DNA from: Hahella sp. CCB-MM4
Lineage (GTDB): Bacteria > Pseudomonadota > Gammaproteobacteria > Pseudomonadales > Oleiphilaceae
Length of the DNA: 64,000 nucleotides
Direction of reading: 5' to 3'
Assembly (NCBI RefSeq): GCF_002260525.1
Contig: NZ_MRYI01000004.1
Span: 248,001 to 312,000, forward strand
Part shown: positions 18,615 through 27,835 of the stretch, piece after piece
Layout of the letters: each line of letters begins with the position of its first letter
Position numbering within the stretch: position 1 is the stretch's first letter
Made by a program: the position numbers and the translations under genes
Notes under the pieces: model-generated
Told to the model about the DNA's origin: nothing
Database searches by the model: none
The model's input: the letters and a program-made list of their open reading frames with translations, nothing else

Positions 18615-18941
18615 TTAAAAAGGCATTTTAAAATTGGGGGGAATACCCATTCCTGAGGTCAGGCTGGACATTTTTTCCTGGTTATTGGCTTCGATTTTAC
18701 GGACGGCATCATTTACCGCAGCCGCAATCAAATCCTCCAGCATATCCTTATCTTCCTGCATCAGGGATGCATCAATCTCCACTTTTTTCACATCATGACG
18801 ACCGTTCATCACGACTTTGACCATACCGGCTCCAGATTCGCCCTGAACTTCGGCATTTGCCAGCTCTTCCTGGGCTTTCTGCATCTGTTCCTGAATTTTT
18901 TGGGCCTGTTTCATCAGATCGCCCATATTACCTTTTAACAT
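18615..18941 (-). CDS. ybaB: YbaB/EbfC nucleoid-associated protein
   Basis: A 108-residue DNA-binding protein of the YbaB/EbfC family. It has the helical N-terminus ([20 protein letters not shown]), the strand with [19 protein letters not shown] and the helical C-terminus ([16 protein letters not shown]). It acts as a small dimeric nucleoid protein. It starts two bases after the dnaX stop, so it is translated from the same message. Confidence 0.96.
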   Translation of the reverse strand: MLKGNMGDLMKQAQKIQEQMQKAQEELANAEVQGESGAGMVKVVMNGRHDVKKVEIDASLMQEDKDMLEDLIAAAVNDAVRKIEANNQEKMSSLTSGMGIPPNFKMPF

Positions 18942-18943
18942 GT

Positions 18944-21652
18944 CTACAGCTCCCGAATAATCGGTTCTATGGATTGTTCTATTACTGTCGCGCCGAATCG
19001 CTGGATCAAGGCATTGACATGAATGTCATTGCGAATTTCCTGCTCTGCCTCCGCTTGCAGTTCAGCCCGCTTCTTCTCCAATTTCTGCAACGGGGAAAGA
19101 AAGTTCGCTTCCCCGGCAATAATTTCGATTGTAACGTTTTCGTTCATGAATTCCGACAACGCTGCACGCAACCTGGCTTTATTCACCTCGTTGAAGAAAT
19201 CAAAATGGTCATGATCGATCAGAAATTCAATTCTTTGCCCCAGCACATCATGCATAACACATCGCTGTGCAAGGCTTCGCGTCATTCCAGAGACTGACAA
19301 TTGACGCAACACTTCATCCCACGTCAAGCCTTTCAGTTGAGGTTCCGCCGTATTCGAGACCTTGCTGACCTTGGTCACATCAAAGTCCCGCTCCATACTT
19401 TTCGCGGATTGCTGATAGGACTCCAGTTCCTCTTCCTGGTTATCCTCGTCTTCGACCTCTTCCTCAGAAACCTCAGCGGAATCTACCGGCGCGGAAGTCT
19501 GCGATAACACTGCAGGCGCAGGTATGCCACCATTACCACCATTACTGGCTTCAGATAGCTGGAGAGAGACTACAGGCGCGCTCTCATCAGGTCTTTGAGG
19601 CTCGGCGGTCACCTTCTTGTCATAAGAGTCTTCTGTGTAAGCATCATAAGACTCCCTGACAGGGATCAGATCATCATGGTCAGCTTCAAAGTCACCAGGG
19701 TCATAACCCGGATAGTCATCCACATACCCACTGGCATTGCTCTGAGTGGTCTGCGGGGTCTGATTGTTTTGCTGAAGCGACGGAGACTGGCTGGAAACCT
19801 CATCATTAAAAGGCGACTGCCTATCGGCATCAACAGTTTCAACCTGTTGCCGAGATCCCGCCTCTTCTGACATTTCTTTATCTTTAAAAGACTGGCTGTC
19901 TACGAGGGCCTGACCTTCTACAACAGCCTGATCAACCCTTGCAGTCTCGCCTACACTTTCTACTAATTCTGGTGCCTGTTCTACTGATTCTGGTGCCTGT
20001 TCTACTGATTCTGGTGCCTGTGCTGCACTGGCCTGTGCCGTATTTGTCAGAGCTTGCGACGCATGAGCGTCCAGCACCTGAGTGCCCGATGCCTGGACCG
20101 CAGGTGTGTGGTGATCACCTACTCCAACCGACTGCTGCTCTGGGCGGCCGTCATGCTCAACTTTAGCGCGAGGTTGTTCTGCGGCGGACGCAGCGGCTGC
20201 TTCCAGCACTTCGGTGCCATTTGTCTCTGGACTACGTGTCTCTGTGCTACGTGTCTCTGTGCTGCGTGTCTCAGTGCTATGTGCCTCAGAGCTGCGTGCC
20301 TCTGCACTAGGTACTTCTGTACTGGGCGCTTCCTGGCTTGCCTCATCCGTTTTGGTGAAATTTTCCTGCGTCGCTATAGCTGCCGCCCCGGAAGCACCAT
20401 TTGATTCAACAGTCGCCTCAGGCATAGCCGCGTGAAGTCTGGACTCTGTATTTTCTTTAGGTGGAAGCGGGGTGACTGAAGGTGCCGGGTCACTCTCCTT
20501 GTCAGCGCTGGAAGGCCCTGTATTCGTTCCAGTGGAAGGTCCGGAATGAATTTCCCTCCCGGATTGAGCGTTGGGCCGGAAACTCACCATTCTCAACAGT
20601 GCCATTTCGAAACCAACCCGCGGATCAGGAGCAAGTGCAAGGTCCTTACGGCTGGTCAGGGCAATCTGGTAAAACAACTGGGTGTCCTCAGCTGCCAACT
20701 GTCTGGCTAATGCCACCACCTGCTGCTGATCCCCAAAGCTGTTATCTATCGCACCGGGAACGGCCTGCTCTATGGCCACACGGTGCAGAAGTTCCGCAAT
20801 TGCCTGCAATATATAGGCATAGTCCGGTGAAAATTCCGCCATATGCTGAACTTTTGACAACATACCGCCGGTGTCGGACGAAGCAACGAGCTGTAGCAGT
20901 TCAACAACCACATGCTTCTCGATCGTTCCGAGCATTTCGATAACATCTTTGGCTTTAATTTCACCGTTACCGAATGCAATCGCCTGGTCAGTCAGACTCA
21001 GCGCATCCCGCATACTGCCTTCTGCAGCCTTGGCCAGCTCCCATAACGCCGCCTCTTCTGACGGCACCTGCTCGGCACCGAGTACATGAGACAGATGTTT
21101 TACGATTCTTTCAGGAGAAAGATTCTTCAGATTGAACTGCAGGCAGCGGGACAAAATCGTCACTGGCAGCTTCTGTGGATCTGTGGTGGCCAACAGGAAT
21201 TTGATATGGGGAGGAGGCTCCTCGAGTGTTTTCAACAATGCATTGAAACTCGAGTTGGAAAGCATGTGCACCTCATCGATGAGGTAGATCTTATAGCGCC
21301 CTCTTGTAGGGGCATATTGCACATTGTCCAGAAGCTCTCGCATATCCTCCACTTTGGTTCTGGAGGCAGCGTCAATTTCAATCAGGTCAACAAAGCGCCC
21401 TTCAGTAATTTCTGTACACACGGCACATTCGCCACAGGGCTGGCTGGTGATTCCTGTCTCACAGTTGAGGCTTTTGGCAAAGATTCTCGCCACGGTGGTC
21501 TTACCAACACCACGAGTGCCCGTGAACAGATAGGCATGATGCAATCGATCCTGATTCAGCGCATTCCCCAAGGCCTTGAGAACGTGCTCCTGGCCGACCA
21601 TTTCCTGGAAATTCTGGGGGCGCCACTTCCGGGCGAGAACTTGATACGACAT
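18944..21652 (-). CDS. dnaX: DNA polymerase III subunit tau/gamma
   Basis: A 902-residue clamp-loader subunit; the E. coli protein has 643. The N-terminal AAA+ module has Walker [10 protein letters not shown] (about 45), four zinc-binding Cys (about 64-79: [16 protein letters not shown]), DEVHML and sensor motifs. Domain III ends near 365. A 330-residue Ser/Thr/Glu/Pro-rich linker follows, with two tandem-repeat arrays, then the C-terminal tau part (about 780-902) that should bind DnaB and the polymerase alpha subunit. ATG 21652 ([12 protein letters not shown]) is the true start. I saw no A6G slippery heptamer, so a gamma form is not evident. Confidence 0.97.
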   Translation of the reverse strand: MSYQVLARKWRPQNFQEMVGQEHVLKALGNALNQDRLHHAYLFTGTRGVGKTTVARIFAKSLNCETGITSQPCGECAVCTEITEGRFVDLIEIDAASRTKVEDMRELLDNVQYAPTRGRYKIYLIDEVHMLSNSSFNALLKTLEEPPPHIKFLLATTDPQKLPVTILSRCLQFNLKNLSPERIVKHLSHVLGAEQVPSEEAALWELAKAAEGSMRDALSLTDQAIAFGNGEIKAKDVIEMLGTIEKHVVVELLQLVASSDTGGMLSKVQHMAEFSPDYAYILQAIAELLHRVAIEQAVPGAIDNSFGDQQQVVALARQLAAEDTQLFYQIALTSRKDLALAPDPRVGFEMALLRMVSFRPNAQSGREIHSGPSTGTNTGPSSADKESDPAPSVTPLPPKENTESRLHAAMPEATVESNGASGAAAIATQENFTKTDEASQEAPSTEVPSAEARSSEAHSTETRSTETRSTETRSPETNGTEVLEAAAASAAEQPRAKVEHDGRPEQQSVGVGDHHTPAVQASGTQVLDAHASQALTNTAQASAAQAPESVEQAPESVEQAPELVESVGETARVDQAVVEGQALVDSQSFKDKEMSEEAGSRQQVETVDADRQSPFNDEVSSQSPSLQQNNQTPQTTQSNASGYVDDYPGYDPGDFEADHDDLIPVRESYDAYTEDSYDKKVTAEPQRPDESAPVVSLQLSEASNGGNGGIPAPAVLSQTSAPVDSAEVSEEEVEDEDNQEEELESYQQSAKSMERDFDVTKVSKVSNTAEPQLKGLTWDEVLRQLSVSGMTRSLAQRCVMHDVLGQRIEFLIDHDHFDFFNEVNKARLRAALSEFMNENVTIEIIAGEANFLSPLQKLEKKRAELQAEAEQEIRNDIHVNALIQRFGATVIEQSIEPIIREL
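19959..20021 (-). repeat. 21-base tandem array in the dnaX linker
   Basis: Three near-perfect 21-base copies encode a seven-residue unit (ESVEQAP, the third ELVES-variant). They are in frame in the DnaX linker, so changes in copy number would keep the frame. Confidence 0.92.
20221..20325 (-). repeat. 15-base tandem array in the dnaX linker
   Basis: Seven degenerate 15-base units (GTGTCTCTGTGCTAC type on the plus strand) encode five-residue RSTET/HSTET/RSSEA repeats of DnaX. The best copies are adjacent (20236-20265) and the outer ones more diverged, as expected for an array grown by slippage. Confidence 0.92.
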
Positions 21653-21760
21653 GCGATTTAAATTACCGAAGAAGAGGCTTAACCGTAAAAAGCGTAACCT
21701 TAGCATGCGGGCCCGAATCTGTCACCGAAGTGATTCTAACTCCGCGAATTTTTCATTCAT

Positions 21761-21837
21761 GAGAAGCAAGTTCATACATAAAGAGCAAGTTCATAACATC
21801 AGGAACAAGTTCAGATATCAGCCGCAAGTCGAGCTTA
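21761..21837. repeat. 19-base degenerate tandem repeat upstream of dnaX
   Basis: Four units of AAGAGCAAGTTCATAACAT type (21761-21780, 21781-21799, 21800-21818, 21819-21837), centred on CAAGTTCA. The array fills the spacer between dnaX (start 21652) and the BP74-type gene (start 21903). Confidence 0.75.
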
Positions 21838-21902
21838 CATCGAAGGGCATAAAGGTTTAGACTTCGCGCCCCTTAGGAAAACAATCTGTATGGAAGGATT
21901 CC

Positions 21903-22337
21903 ATGTCTTTGAAATCATATTTGCTTCAAGCTATTGCAGTACCTGCAACCCTGTTCGCCACCTCAGCACTTGCCGAAGTCGCTTATTTCGAATTCACCGA
22001 CACCGATGCCGAGCACACCTTTGTCATACAATTAACGGACAAAGCAAAAATCCAACAGGCACGGGATATTCTGGAGAACGGTCAGACCGACTTCTATCAC
22101 GTGATGGGCTATATCACCCCGTCCCAGACACCCTACAACGCCAGCTGGCAATATCATTTGGACACGGACACGATCAGTTTCTTCGAGTTCGCCATAGAAG
22201 TTTGCGATGCCTCAATGGAATATGTGCAATTGCACCTGGATGAGGTTGGTGGTGCATTTTTGCCTGGCAATATGTGGTGTCCGTGGAGCTCCAAGCTCGT
22301 GAAGGAAATTCAGTATCCTTCCCAACAGCAAATGTAG
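21903..22337 (+). CDS. Secreted BP74-type calmodulin-binding-like protein
   Basis: A 144-residue protein with a signal peptide (about 1-24, ending ATSALA). The mature part matches what I recall of the bacterial BP74-N family, related to the N-terminal domain of Dictyostelium protein BP74: AYFEFTDTDAEHTFVIQLTD, HVMGYI, SWQYHLDTDTISFFEFAIE and a C-terminal FLPGNMWCPWSS. Cys residues near 102 and 133 could form a disulfide. Bacterial function is unknown. GGAAGG lies nine bases before the ATG. It is transcribed against dnaX and ffs and sits between them, as an inserted extra gene. Confidence 0.8.
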   Translation: MSLKSYLLQAIAVPATLFATSALAEVAYFEFTDTDAEHTFVIQLTDKAKIQQARDILENGQTDFYHVMGYITPSQTPYNASWQYHLDTDTISFFEFAIEVCDASMEYVQLHLDEVGGAFLPGNMWCPWSSKLVKEIQYPSQQQM

Positions 22338-22359
22338 CGAAATCACCCGCCAAACCAAC

Positions 22360-22388
22360 TCCGGGAGCATGTCTCCCGGATCTCTTCC
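22360..22388 (+). terminator. Hairpin after the BP74-type gene
   Basis: An eight-base-pair stem TCCGGGAG/CTCCCGGA (22360-22367 and 22373-22380) with a five-base loop, then TCTCTTCC. It is a plausible terminator 22 bases after the stop codon. Confidence 0.65.
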
Positions 22389-22531
22389 AACCGAGAAAAT
22401 AAGCATGAAGAAAGAAACACGCTCAACGAATATAGATCCACGGAATCACAATAGAATTTAAGAGCGTAGAAGTAGAGAGATCTGGGAATAAAGAAGACTT
22501 GGAAATCTAGAAGAAAAGCATTTGAAATGGA

Positions 22532-22643
22532 GGTGAACCCTACCAGCCACACCCCGGCGCCCGAGTCCTCCGCTGTGGCTGCTCCCTTCCGGGTCTGACC
22601 AGGTTCGCGGTCTATCGTCGCGAGGGGACCGGCAAGGCCCACC
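22532..22643 (-). ncRNA. ffs: 4.5S signal recognition particle RNA
   Basis: A 112-base bacterial small SRP RNA. The minus strand holds the diagnostic Ffh-binding core, CAGACCCGGAAGGGAGCAGCC at about 22595-22575 with its GGAA tetraloop, the internal loop ACAGCGGAGGACTC and the CCGGGGTGTGGCTGG arm. The ends pair completely with G-U pairs: GGTGGGCCTTGCC at 22643-22631 with GGTAGGGTTCACC at 22544-22532. The RNA binds Ffh and targets membrane proteins to FtsY. In relatives it lies directly upstream of dnaX, but here the BP74-type gene is between them. Confidence 0.97.
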
Positions 22644-22790
22644 ATAGAACTGACAAGGATTGCTCGTCAGGAGGCGCGCATCATAGCAAAGAGCATCCGG
22701 AGGCTCAAGCTTTTATCCGGGATGTTTATGGATTACCGCAGGTTGTATAAAACCTGTACTATCAACCCTTTATAATCCCCTGCTTTTTAA

Positions 22791-24260
22791 CTATTTACGC
22801 TTGGATTCCACTCTGCGGATAAACTCTTCAAAAATGATCCGGTAGAGTTCGTCTCCCAAATATTTGTCCTCAACGCCAGACTCGATACTGGGATTATCAT
22901 TCACTTCAATGACAGCGGCTCTATCCCCGGCCTGTTTGACATCGACTCCATACAATCCCTTGCCTATCAGATTGGCCGCTTTCACTGCCGCATTAAGAAC
23001 CACCTTGGGCACTTCGTAGGTTGGCAGAGTATCCCAGGCTCCGGAGTCTGTCGCGCCATCGCCATGGTGATAAATCTGCCAATGGTTTCTTGCCATATAG
23101 TACTTACAGGCATAAATTGGCTTGCCATTAAGCACCCCTACCCGCCAATCAAAATCCGTAAACATGAACTCCTGGGCCAGAAGCAGAGCCGATTGCTTGA
23201 ACAGCGATGCAGACTTAGCCGCGAGATCTTCAGCATTCTCGGCTTTGACCACTCCACGAGAGAAAGAACCATCGGGAATTTTCAACACCAATGGGAATCC
23301 CAACTCTTCGCCAGCTTTCTTTAATTGATTGGGATCACCCTTGCTAAGAATCAATGTTTTCGGCGTGGGGACTTTGTGAGTATTCAACAAGTCAGCCAGA
23401 TAGACTTTGTTGGTACACCGCATGATCGAGGTGCTGTCATCCATCACTATCAGCCCTTCCGCCTCCGCCTTTTTGGAAAACTTAAAGGTATGGTGATCGA
23501 TGGCCGTGGTCTCCCGGATAAACAGCATGTCATATTCCGGTACCCGTTGATAATCCTTGGGCTCCAGCATGTCCACGGCAATTCCCATTTGCTTGCCGAC
23601 CTTCACCATTTTCTTTAAAGCCTGACTGTCGCTGGGAGGAAATTCTTCTGCAGGATTAACCAGTATTCCCATATCGTAGCGATATTTTTTGCGTTCTTTG
23701 GGTTTTCGCCAGACTTTTTGGCTAAAACTATCGAGCGCGTCAGCAAATTGGGTTTGCTGCGTTTCGTCCAACCCTTTTGGGCTGACGGGTCGGATTCCTG
23801 CAATCTTCCAGCTACTCTTATACTCCAACTGAATTTCAGTCACCGGACAGGCAAAGCGCTCAAATATCAGAGACGCCAAACCATCCAGCTCCTTGTTTCC
23901 GGTAGTGCCGAAATAGGATTTGAACAGCATTTGGTTGGATTCTGTCTTGGGAATCTTCCGAAACGCGCCGGCAACTGCAGGGTCTGCCATTTCGAATGCC
24001 ATGGAGTACAGAATCCGCTTTTCCAAATCATTAAGAGTGCGAACTGAGGGAATCACATGATGCCCCCGAGCTTCAGCCAACAGGGAGCAGTAATACCCCT
24101 TACTCAGGTACTTATAGCTGCGACAGAGGTTAATGACACGAACCCTGCCGTTCCTGCTCGCAGGCATCGCCAGGTAATCATCAAAAGTAACAACATCTTC
24201 ACTTGGGTAATAAGGTGTCCAGTCTTTGAGGGACTCCACCACGATATAAAGCCGGGACAT
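22791..24260 (-). CDS. RimK-type ATP-grasp ligase
   Basis: A 489-residue protein of the long RimK-like family. The N-terminal domain (about 1-190, starting SRLYIVVESLKDW) is specific to this subgroup. The ATP-grasp domain follows (about 270-480): PLVLKIPDGSFSRGVV forms the nucleotide lid, and VIEVNDNPSIESG carries the metal-binding Glu and Asn. Such enzymes join an amino acid to a peptide or protein C-terminus (RimK adds Glu to ribosomal protein S6). The divergent gene at 24559 encodes an acetyltransferase fused to a C39-like peptidase, a pairing known from amidoligase gene clusters. Substrate unknown. Confidence 0.9.
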   Translation of the reverse strand: MSRLYIVVESLKDWTPYYPSEDVVTFDDYLAMPASRNGRVRVINLCRSYKYLSKGYYCSLLAEARGHHVIPSVRTLNDLEKRILYSMAFEMADPAVAGAFRKIPKTESNQMLFKSYFGTTGNKELDGLASLIFERFACPVTEIQLEYKSSWKIAGIRPVSPKGLDETQQTQFADALDSFSQKVWRKPKERKKYRYDMGILVNPAEEFPPSDSQALKKMVKVGKQMGIAVDMLEPKDYQRVPEYDMLFIRETTAIDHHTFKFSKKAEAEGLIVMDDSTSIMRCTNKVYLADLLNTHKVPTPKTLILSKGDPNQLKKAGEELGFPLVLKIPDGSFSRGVVKAENAEDLAAKSASLFKQSALLLAQEFMFTDFDWRVGVLNGKPIYACKYYMARNHWQIYHHGDGATDSGAWDTLPTYEVPKVVLNAAVKAANLIGKGLYGVDVKQAGDRAAVIEVNDNPSIESGVEDKYLGDELYRIIFEEFIRRVESKRK

Positions 24261-24558
24261 AGGGACGTGTAGCTCGCAAATAGTTCCAAAATTAACATGA
24301 AATTTCTAAGCTCTTGCAGCTTAGTGCTACTGTTGTTCCACCCAATAAAGCTATAGAGTAGCGCTCTTTTCCTGAGCCGTTTTCTTTGGCAGCTGGCGGA
24401 CCCGGAGCGGAATGGCAGAATGTCCAGATTAGAGCTAAGTTTTGCTGATAATCCTGCAGCTGTCTACTGTAGAAATATCGCTTGAGTCGCAACAGGAAAA
24501 ACCATCATTATTCTCACAGATACCACTGTCTATCCGGTTTACGTTTTTGAGGCGCACA

Positions 24559-25719
24559 ATGTCCAAATCCTCTATTGCTACGGCCACTCGATCTACCCCT
24601 GAATATCGTCTGGCCGGCCTCGAAGACCTTGACGCACTGGTTACTTTGGAAAACCAGTGCTTCCAGACAGATCGCCTGAGCCGCCGCAGTTTCAAGCACC
24701 TTCTCAAAGCCGATTCCGCCATTCTGCATATTGCAGAGATCGATAACAGGATCAGCGCCTACATCATCACGCTATTCCACCGCGGCACCAGTCTGGCGCG
24801 CCTTTACAGCATAGCCGCTCATCCGGACTGCCGTGGCTACGGTTTGGCCCGGAAATTAATTGAGCTTTCAGAACAAACAGCGATTGAACGCCGCTGCATC
24901 TTCATGCGATTGGAAGTGCGAACCGACAACCTGGAAGCCATTCGATTGTATGAGAAGCTGGGCTATCAGCAATTCGGTATCTACCATGACTATTACGAAG
25001 ATCACTTTGATGCACTACGGTATCAAAAGCAGATCAAGCGTTTCGCACCTCCCGAGCCGAGCCTGCAAGTCCCTTATTATGAACAGAGTACCGATTTCAC
25101 CTGTGGCCCGGCATCCTTGATGATGACCATGGCCACCCTGGATCCCGAATTCCAGCCCAGCCCGGCAGAAGAACTGCAAATATGGCGTGAAGCCACCACT
25201 ATCTATATGACCTCCGGACATGGCGGCTGCGGACCTCACGGTCTTGCAATAGCAGCCCATCGCAGAGGTTTTACGGCAGAAGTCTATGTGACCCAGGAAG
25301 GCCCATTGTTTACTGAAGGTGTTCGCATCCAGGAAAAGAAAGAGGTGCTGAAACTCGTTCATGAAAGTTTTGTCGAACAGCTTCACAAGTACCATATCCC
25401 CATCCACTATAAAGCGATCACCCAGGACGATATCGAGCAGGCGCTGGGTCGCCATCAACTTCCCCTCGTGATGATCAGCACGTATCATTTCGACCGGAAA
25501 AAAGCACCACACTGGGTGGCAGTTACCGCAATGGACGAGGATTTTGTTTACATACACGACCCGGATGTGGACACAGACGATCATCAACGCCCGATTGATA
25601 ACCAGTATATTCCGATATCCAGAGCTCAATTCGACCGCATGTCCCAGTTTGGACAAAGCAGGTTGCGAACAGCCATCATTGTCGGGCGCGATGAGCATTC
25701 CACCAAGAAAGGACCCTGA
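24559..25719 (+). CDS. GNAT acetyltransferase fused to C39-like peptidase
   Basis: About 386 residues from ATG 24559 (GAGG six bases upstream); an open frame extends upstream to 24442 but lacks family likeness. The N-terminal GNAT domain (about 15-165) has the acetyl-CoA loop HPDCRGYGLARKL and the NLEAIRLYEKLGYQ tail of RimI-like enzymes. The C-terminal half (about 175-375) is a papain-fold C39-like domain with Cys in DFTCGPASL, His in APHWVAVTAM and Asp in YIHDPD, so it could be active. It is divergent from the RimK-type ligase gene 300 bases away. Together they could acylate, extend and trim a peptide; the target is not visible. Confidence 0.9.
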   Translation: MSKSSIATATRSTPEYRLAGLEDLDALVTLENQCFQTDRLSRRSFKHLLKADSAILHIAEIDNRISAYIITLFHRGTSLARLYSIAAHPDCRGYGLARKLIELSEQTAIERRCIFMRLEVRTDNLEAIRLYEKLGYQQFGIYHDYYEDHFDALRYQKQIKRFAPPEPSLQVPYYEQSTDFTCGPASLMMTMATLDPEFQPSPAEELQIWREATTIYMTSGHGGCGPHGLAIAAHRRGFTAEVYVTQEGPLFTEGVRIQEKKEVLKLVHESFVEQLHKYHIPIHYKAITQDDIEQALGRHQLPLVMISTYHFDRKKAPHWVAVTAMDEDFVYIHDPDVDTDDHQRPIDNQYIPISRAQFDRMSQFGQSRLRTAIIVGRDEHSTKKGP

Positions 25720-25801
25720 CGGGTTTTAGCTGTTTTAAACCAAGAGCATTCAAATCCACGGCATTTAAAGCCGATGAAGCAATACCAAAGGAACATTTGT
25801 A

Positions 25802-26605
25802 GTGAAATACCGGTTGGATAAATACCTGGTCGATAAAGGTCTCTGTCGCTCAAGGAACCAGGCCCAGGAATTAATCACCCAAGGAGCCGTGGAAATACAA
25901 ATCGGCAAGGACTGGCAAAAGGCCGGCAAAGCCAGCCAGACACTTCCCGAAGGCACTCCCCTGCGCATCGTTGACAATGAATTACAGCGCTTTGTTTCCA
26001 GAGGAGCACTAAAGCTTGCGGGTGCGTTGGACCGCATTCAAAACAAATTGAACGAATCAGGGTTGGAAACCTGGGACTTTAGCCGTCTGTCAGCGGTAGA
26101 CGTCGGGCAATCCACCGGTGGCTTTACTCATGTTTTACTGGACCGGGGTATTGCTTCTGTGACCGGTGTTGAAGTCGGACACGATCAACTAGTTGAAGAA
26201 ATCAGAGACAACCCAAGAGTCAGTGTTTACGAAGGTGTAAACGCCAAACATCTCGCCTCCTGGTTTAAGTCGGAGCTTGAGGAACACCCAGGCTTTGACC
26301 TTGCCGTCATGGATGTAAGCTTTATCTCCCAGACATTAATACTGCCCGAACTGGCCAAAATTCTGAAACCGGGCGGCAAGCTGGTTAGCCTTGTGAAACC
26401 GCAGTTTGAAGTCGGCCCCGAAGGACTGGGTAAAGGCGGACTGGTTAACAATCCCGGACTTTACCCAGAAGTGGAAAAAGCTCTTAAGGAATGTTGTAAA
26501 ACGTCCGGATTGGACGTTATTGATTACTTTGACAGCCCGATTAAAGGCGGAGATGGAAATCGGGAGTTTTTCATTTACGCCCGCAGGAGAAAAACATCCC
26601 AATAA
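25802..26605 (+). CDS. tlyA: TlyA-family rRNA 2'-O-methyltransferase
   Basis: A 267-residue protein. An N-terminal S4 RNA-binding domain (about 3-60, RLDKYLVDKGLCRSRNQAQ) is fused to a FtsJ-like SAM methylase. The SAM loop is AVDVGQSTGGFTHVLL, and other motifs are LAVMDVSFIS and LVSLVKPQFE, giving the K-D-K-E type catalytic set. TlyA proteins methylate cytidines in 16S and/or 23S rRNA; older names call them hemolysin A. The start is GTG 25802. It converges on ybjN with 18 bases between. Confidence 0.93.
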   Translation: MKYRLDKYLVDKGLCRSRNQAQELITQGAVEIQIGKDWQKAGKASQTLPEGTPLRIVDNELQRFVSRGALKLAGALDRIQNKLNESGLETWDFSRLSAVDVGQSTGGFTHVLLDRGIASVTGVEVGHDQLVEEIRDNPRVSVYEGVNAKHLASWFKSELEEHPGFDLAVMDVSFISQTLILPELAKILKPGGKLVSLVKPQFEVGPEGLGKGGLVNNPGLYPEVEKALKECCKTSGLDVIDYFDSPIKGGDGNREFFIYARRRKTSQ

Positions 26606-26623
26606 AGGCCAGCATCCTGGTAG

Positions 26624-27094
26624 TTAGTGCAGCGACGGCTCCGAGGGCATTTCCTGGCGATTTTCAGGGGAGTCGATAAAGCGGCAATCCACAAGGTCCC
26701 TCAGCACGTCTACTTTTGCATCGACTGCAGCACGGAGAAACACCCCAAACTGGTCCCTGGTGATTCCAGCGGAAACCCATTGGGTATCACAAATGATCAG
26801 CCTTGCCGGCCCATCATCACTCACATCAAGAAAAAACTTCAGGTTGGCATATGTGCCATTAAATCGGGGAAGCTCAGCATTCACCGCTAAAACTGCTGAG
26901 TTACGAATATCGACTTCGGTAGTGAAAATCAGGCAATCCTGTTCAAGAAAAAGCCGGCTTTCCAATACGCCAACCTGGCTTTGCACCTCGGTAATATGTA
27001 CACCCTGGCACTGACCACACAGGTAGTGCTGCACCCCCAGATCTTCCAACCAGTTTAAAAGGCTGTCGTGGTCAATAAACTTAATCGTCGGCAT
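26624..27094 (-). CDS. ybjN: YbjN-family protein
   Basis: A 156-residue protein that lines up with E. coli YbjN along its length: LLNWLEDLGVQHYLCGQCQG (E. coli LRQWLDDLGMSFFECDNCQA), NSAVLAVNAELPRFN, LKFFLDVSDD and ITRDQFGVFLRAAVDAK. A CxxC pair lies near residue 25. In E. coli it affects stress tolerance and motility when over-expressed; the molecular role is unsure. It stands alone on its strand with its own upstream region (27095-27290). Confidence 0.9.
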   Translation of the reverse strand: MPTIKFIDHDSLLNWLEDLGVQHYLCGQCQGVHITEVQSQVGVLESRLFLEQDCLIFTTEVDIRNSAVLAVNAELPRFNGTYANLKFFLDVSDDGPARLIICDTQWVSAGITRDQFGVFLRAAVDAKVDVLRDLVDCRFIDSPENRQEMPSEPSLH

Positions 27095-27290
27095 GTGAAT
27101 CTCTTGGATAGTGCATTTGAAGTGAGGCGCGGATTATAAATTAACCAGCCCTCGAACGATAGAGTTGACAAGGCTTCCAGAGACAATTTCAGCTTTTGAT
27201 CAGACACAATTCGGATGATCAATGAAGGATAATCCGCCTTAAGAGCGCATTTCTGAGTGAAGACCAATGATTGCCACCAGGGGATAGACT

Positions 27291-27470
27291 ATGCAATGGC
27301 TCAAATATGTTGAACGTCTGTATAACCGACCGGCATCCAAGGAACTGGAACAACGCCAGTCAAAAACCAGTAGTACGCCCAAAGAAAACGACGGCACGTT
27401 TTGGGGAATGAGCGCTAACGATGCTCTTTCAGTGAACATCGTCACCAAGGAATGCGGCAGAAAGTTTTAA
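27291..27470 (+). CDS. Small 59-residue hypothetical protein
   Basis: An open frame with ATG 27291 and TAA 27468-27470, preceded by AGGGGA eight bases upstream, a strong ribosome site. It encodes MQWLKYVERLYNRPASKE then a polar middle and a C-terminus with FWGMSANDALSVN. No signal peptide or membrane helix is visible. It sits between ybjN and the end of the second envelope module. The ribosome site and amphipathic start favour a real gene, but I know no family. Confidence 0.5.
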   Translation: MQWLKYVERLYNRPASKELEQRQSKTSSTPKENDGTFWGMSANDALSVNIVTKECGRKF

Positions 27471-27490
27471 GCCTCAGGTGGCTTATAGTT

Positions 27491-27835
27491 CTACTCTTCC
27501 GCCCCCGGAGTCCCGGCAGACGTGCTGCCCTGACCGCTTTGCTCCGGGTTGAACAGCTGAAAATAGGCCACTTCCCGGAGAAATTCCTCGCGATAAATAG
27601 GTTTCAGCAAACCGGCTCCAACGATATCGACAGAGTTGGGCTGTAGTCCACCACGATTACCAGGTCTTTGCCAGGGTACGATATAGAGGATTTTAGGTTG
27701 TTCCTGATCCCCCCTGATCTCAGCGCCTTCAATCACAATGACATCCTCAGCGGCGCTTGCGCCCTGGCACAACAGCATGGACATCAGCAGAATCTTCAGG
27801 CTCTTAGGTGCTTTATAGCGCTTGATAACCAACAT
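27491..27835 (-). CDS. Small secreted protein with RGDQEQP-PWQ motif, copy 2
   Basis: A 114-residue paralogue of the product of 2392-2670. It has a signal peptide (about 12-29, LKILLMSMLLCQGASA), the shared motif (residues 41-56) with RGDQEQP and PWQ, then LLKPIYREEFLREVAYFQ and a Gly/Ser/Glu-rich tail absent from copy 1. It is the last gene of the 11-gene operon and overlaps the TPR lipoprotein stop by one base (TGATG). Function unknown. Retention in both modules suggests an essential structural part of the same machine type. Confidence 0.78.
   Translation of the reverse strand: MLVIKRYKAPKSLKILLMSMLLCQGASAAEDVIVIEGAEIRGDQEQPKILYIVPWQRPGNRGGLQPNSVDIVGAGLLKPIYREEFLREVAYFQLFNPEQSGQGSTSAGTPGAEE

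Noticed and set aside
18944-21652. Programmed frameshift for a gamma form of DnaX
   Set aside because: I looked for an A-rich slippery heptamer with a following hairpin on the minus strand and found none.
22343-22645. Minus-strand 100-residue frame
   Set aside because: It lies across the SRP RNA gene, whose structure explains the sequence fully.
25015-25698. Minus-strand 227-residue frame opposite the GNAT-C39 gene
   Set aside because: Antisense shadow; the plus-strand protein has clear catalytic motifs.
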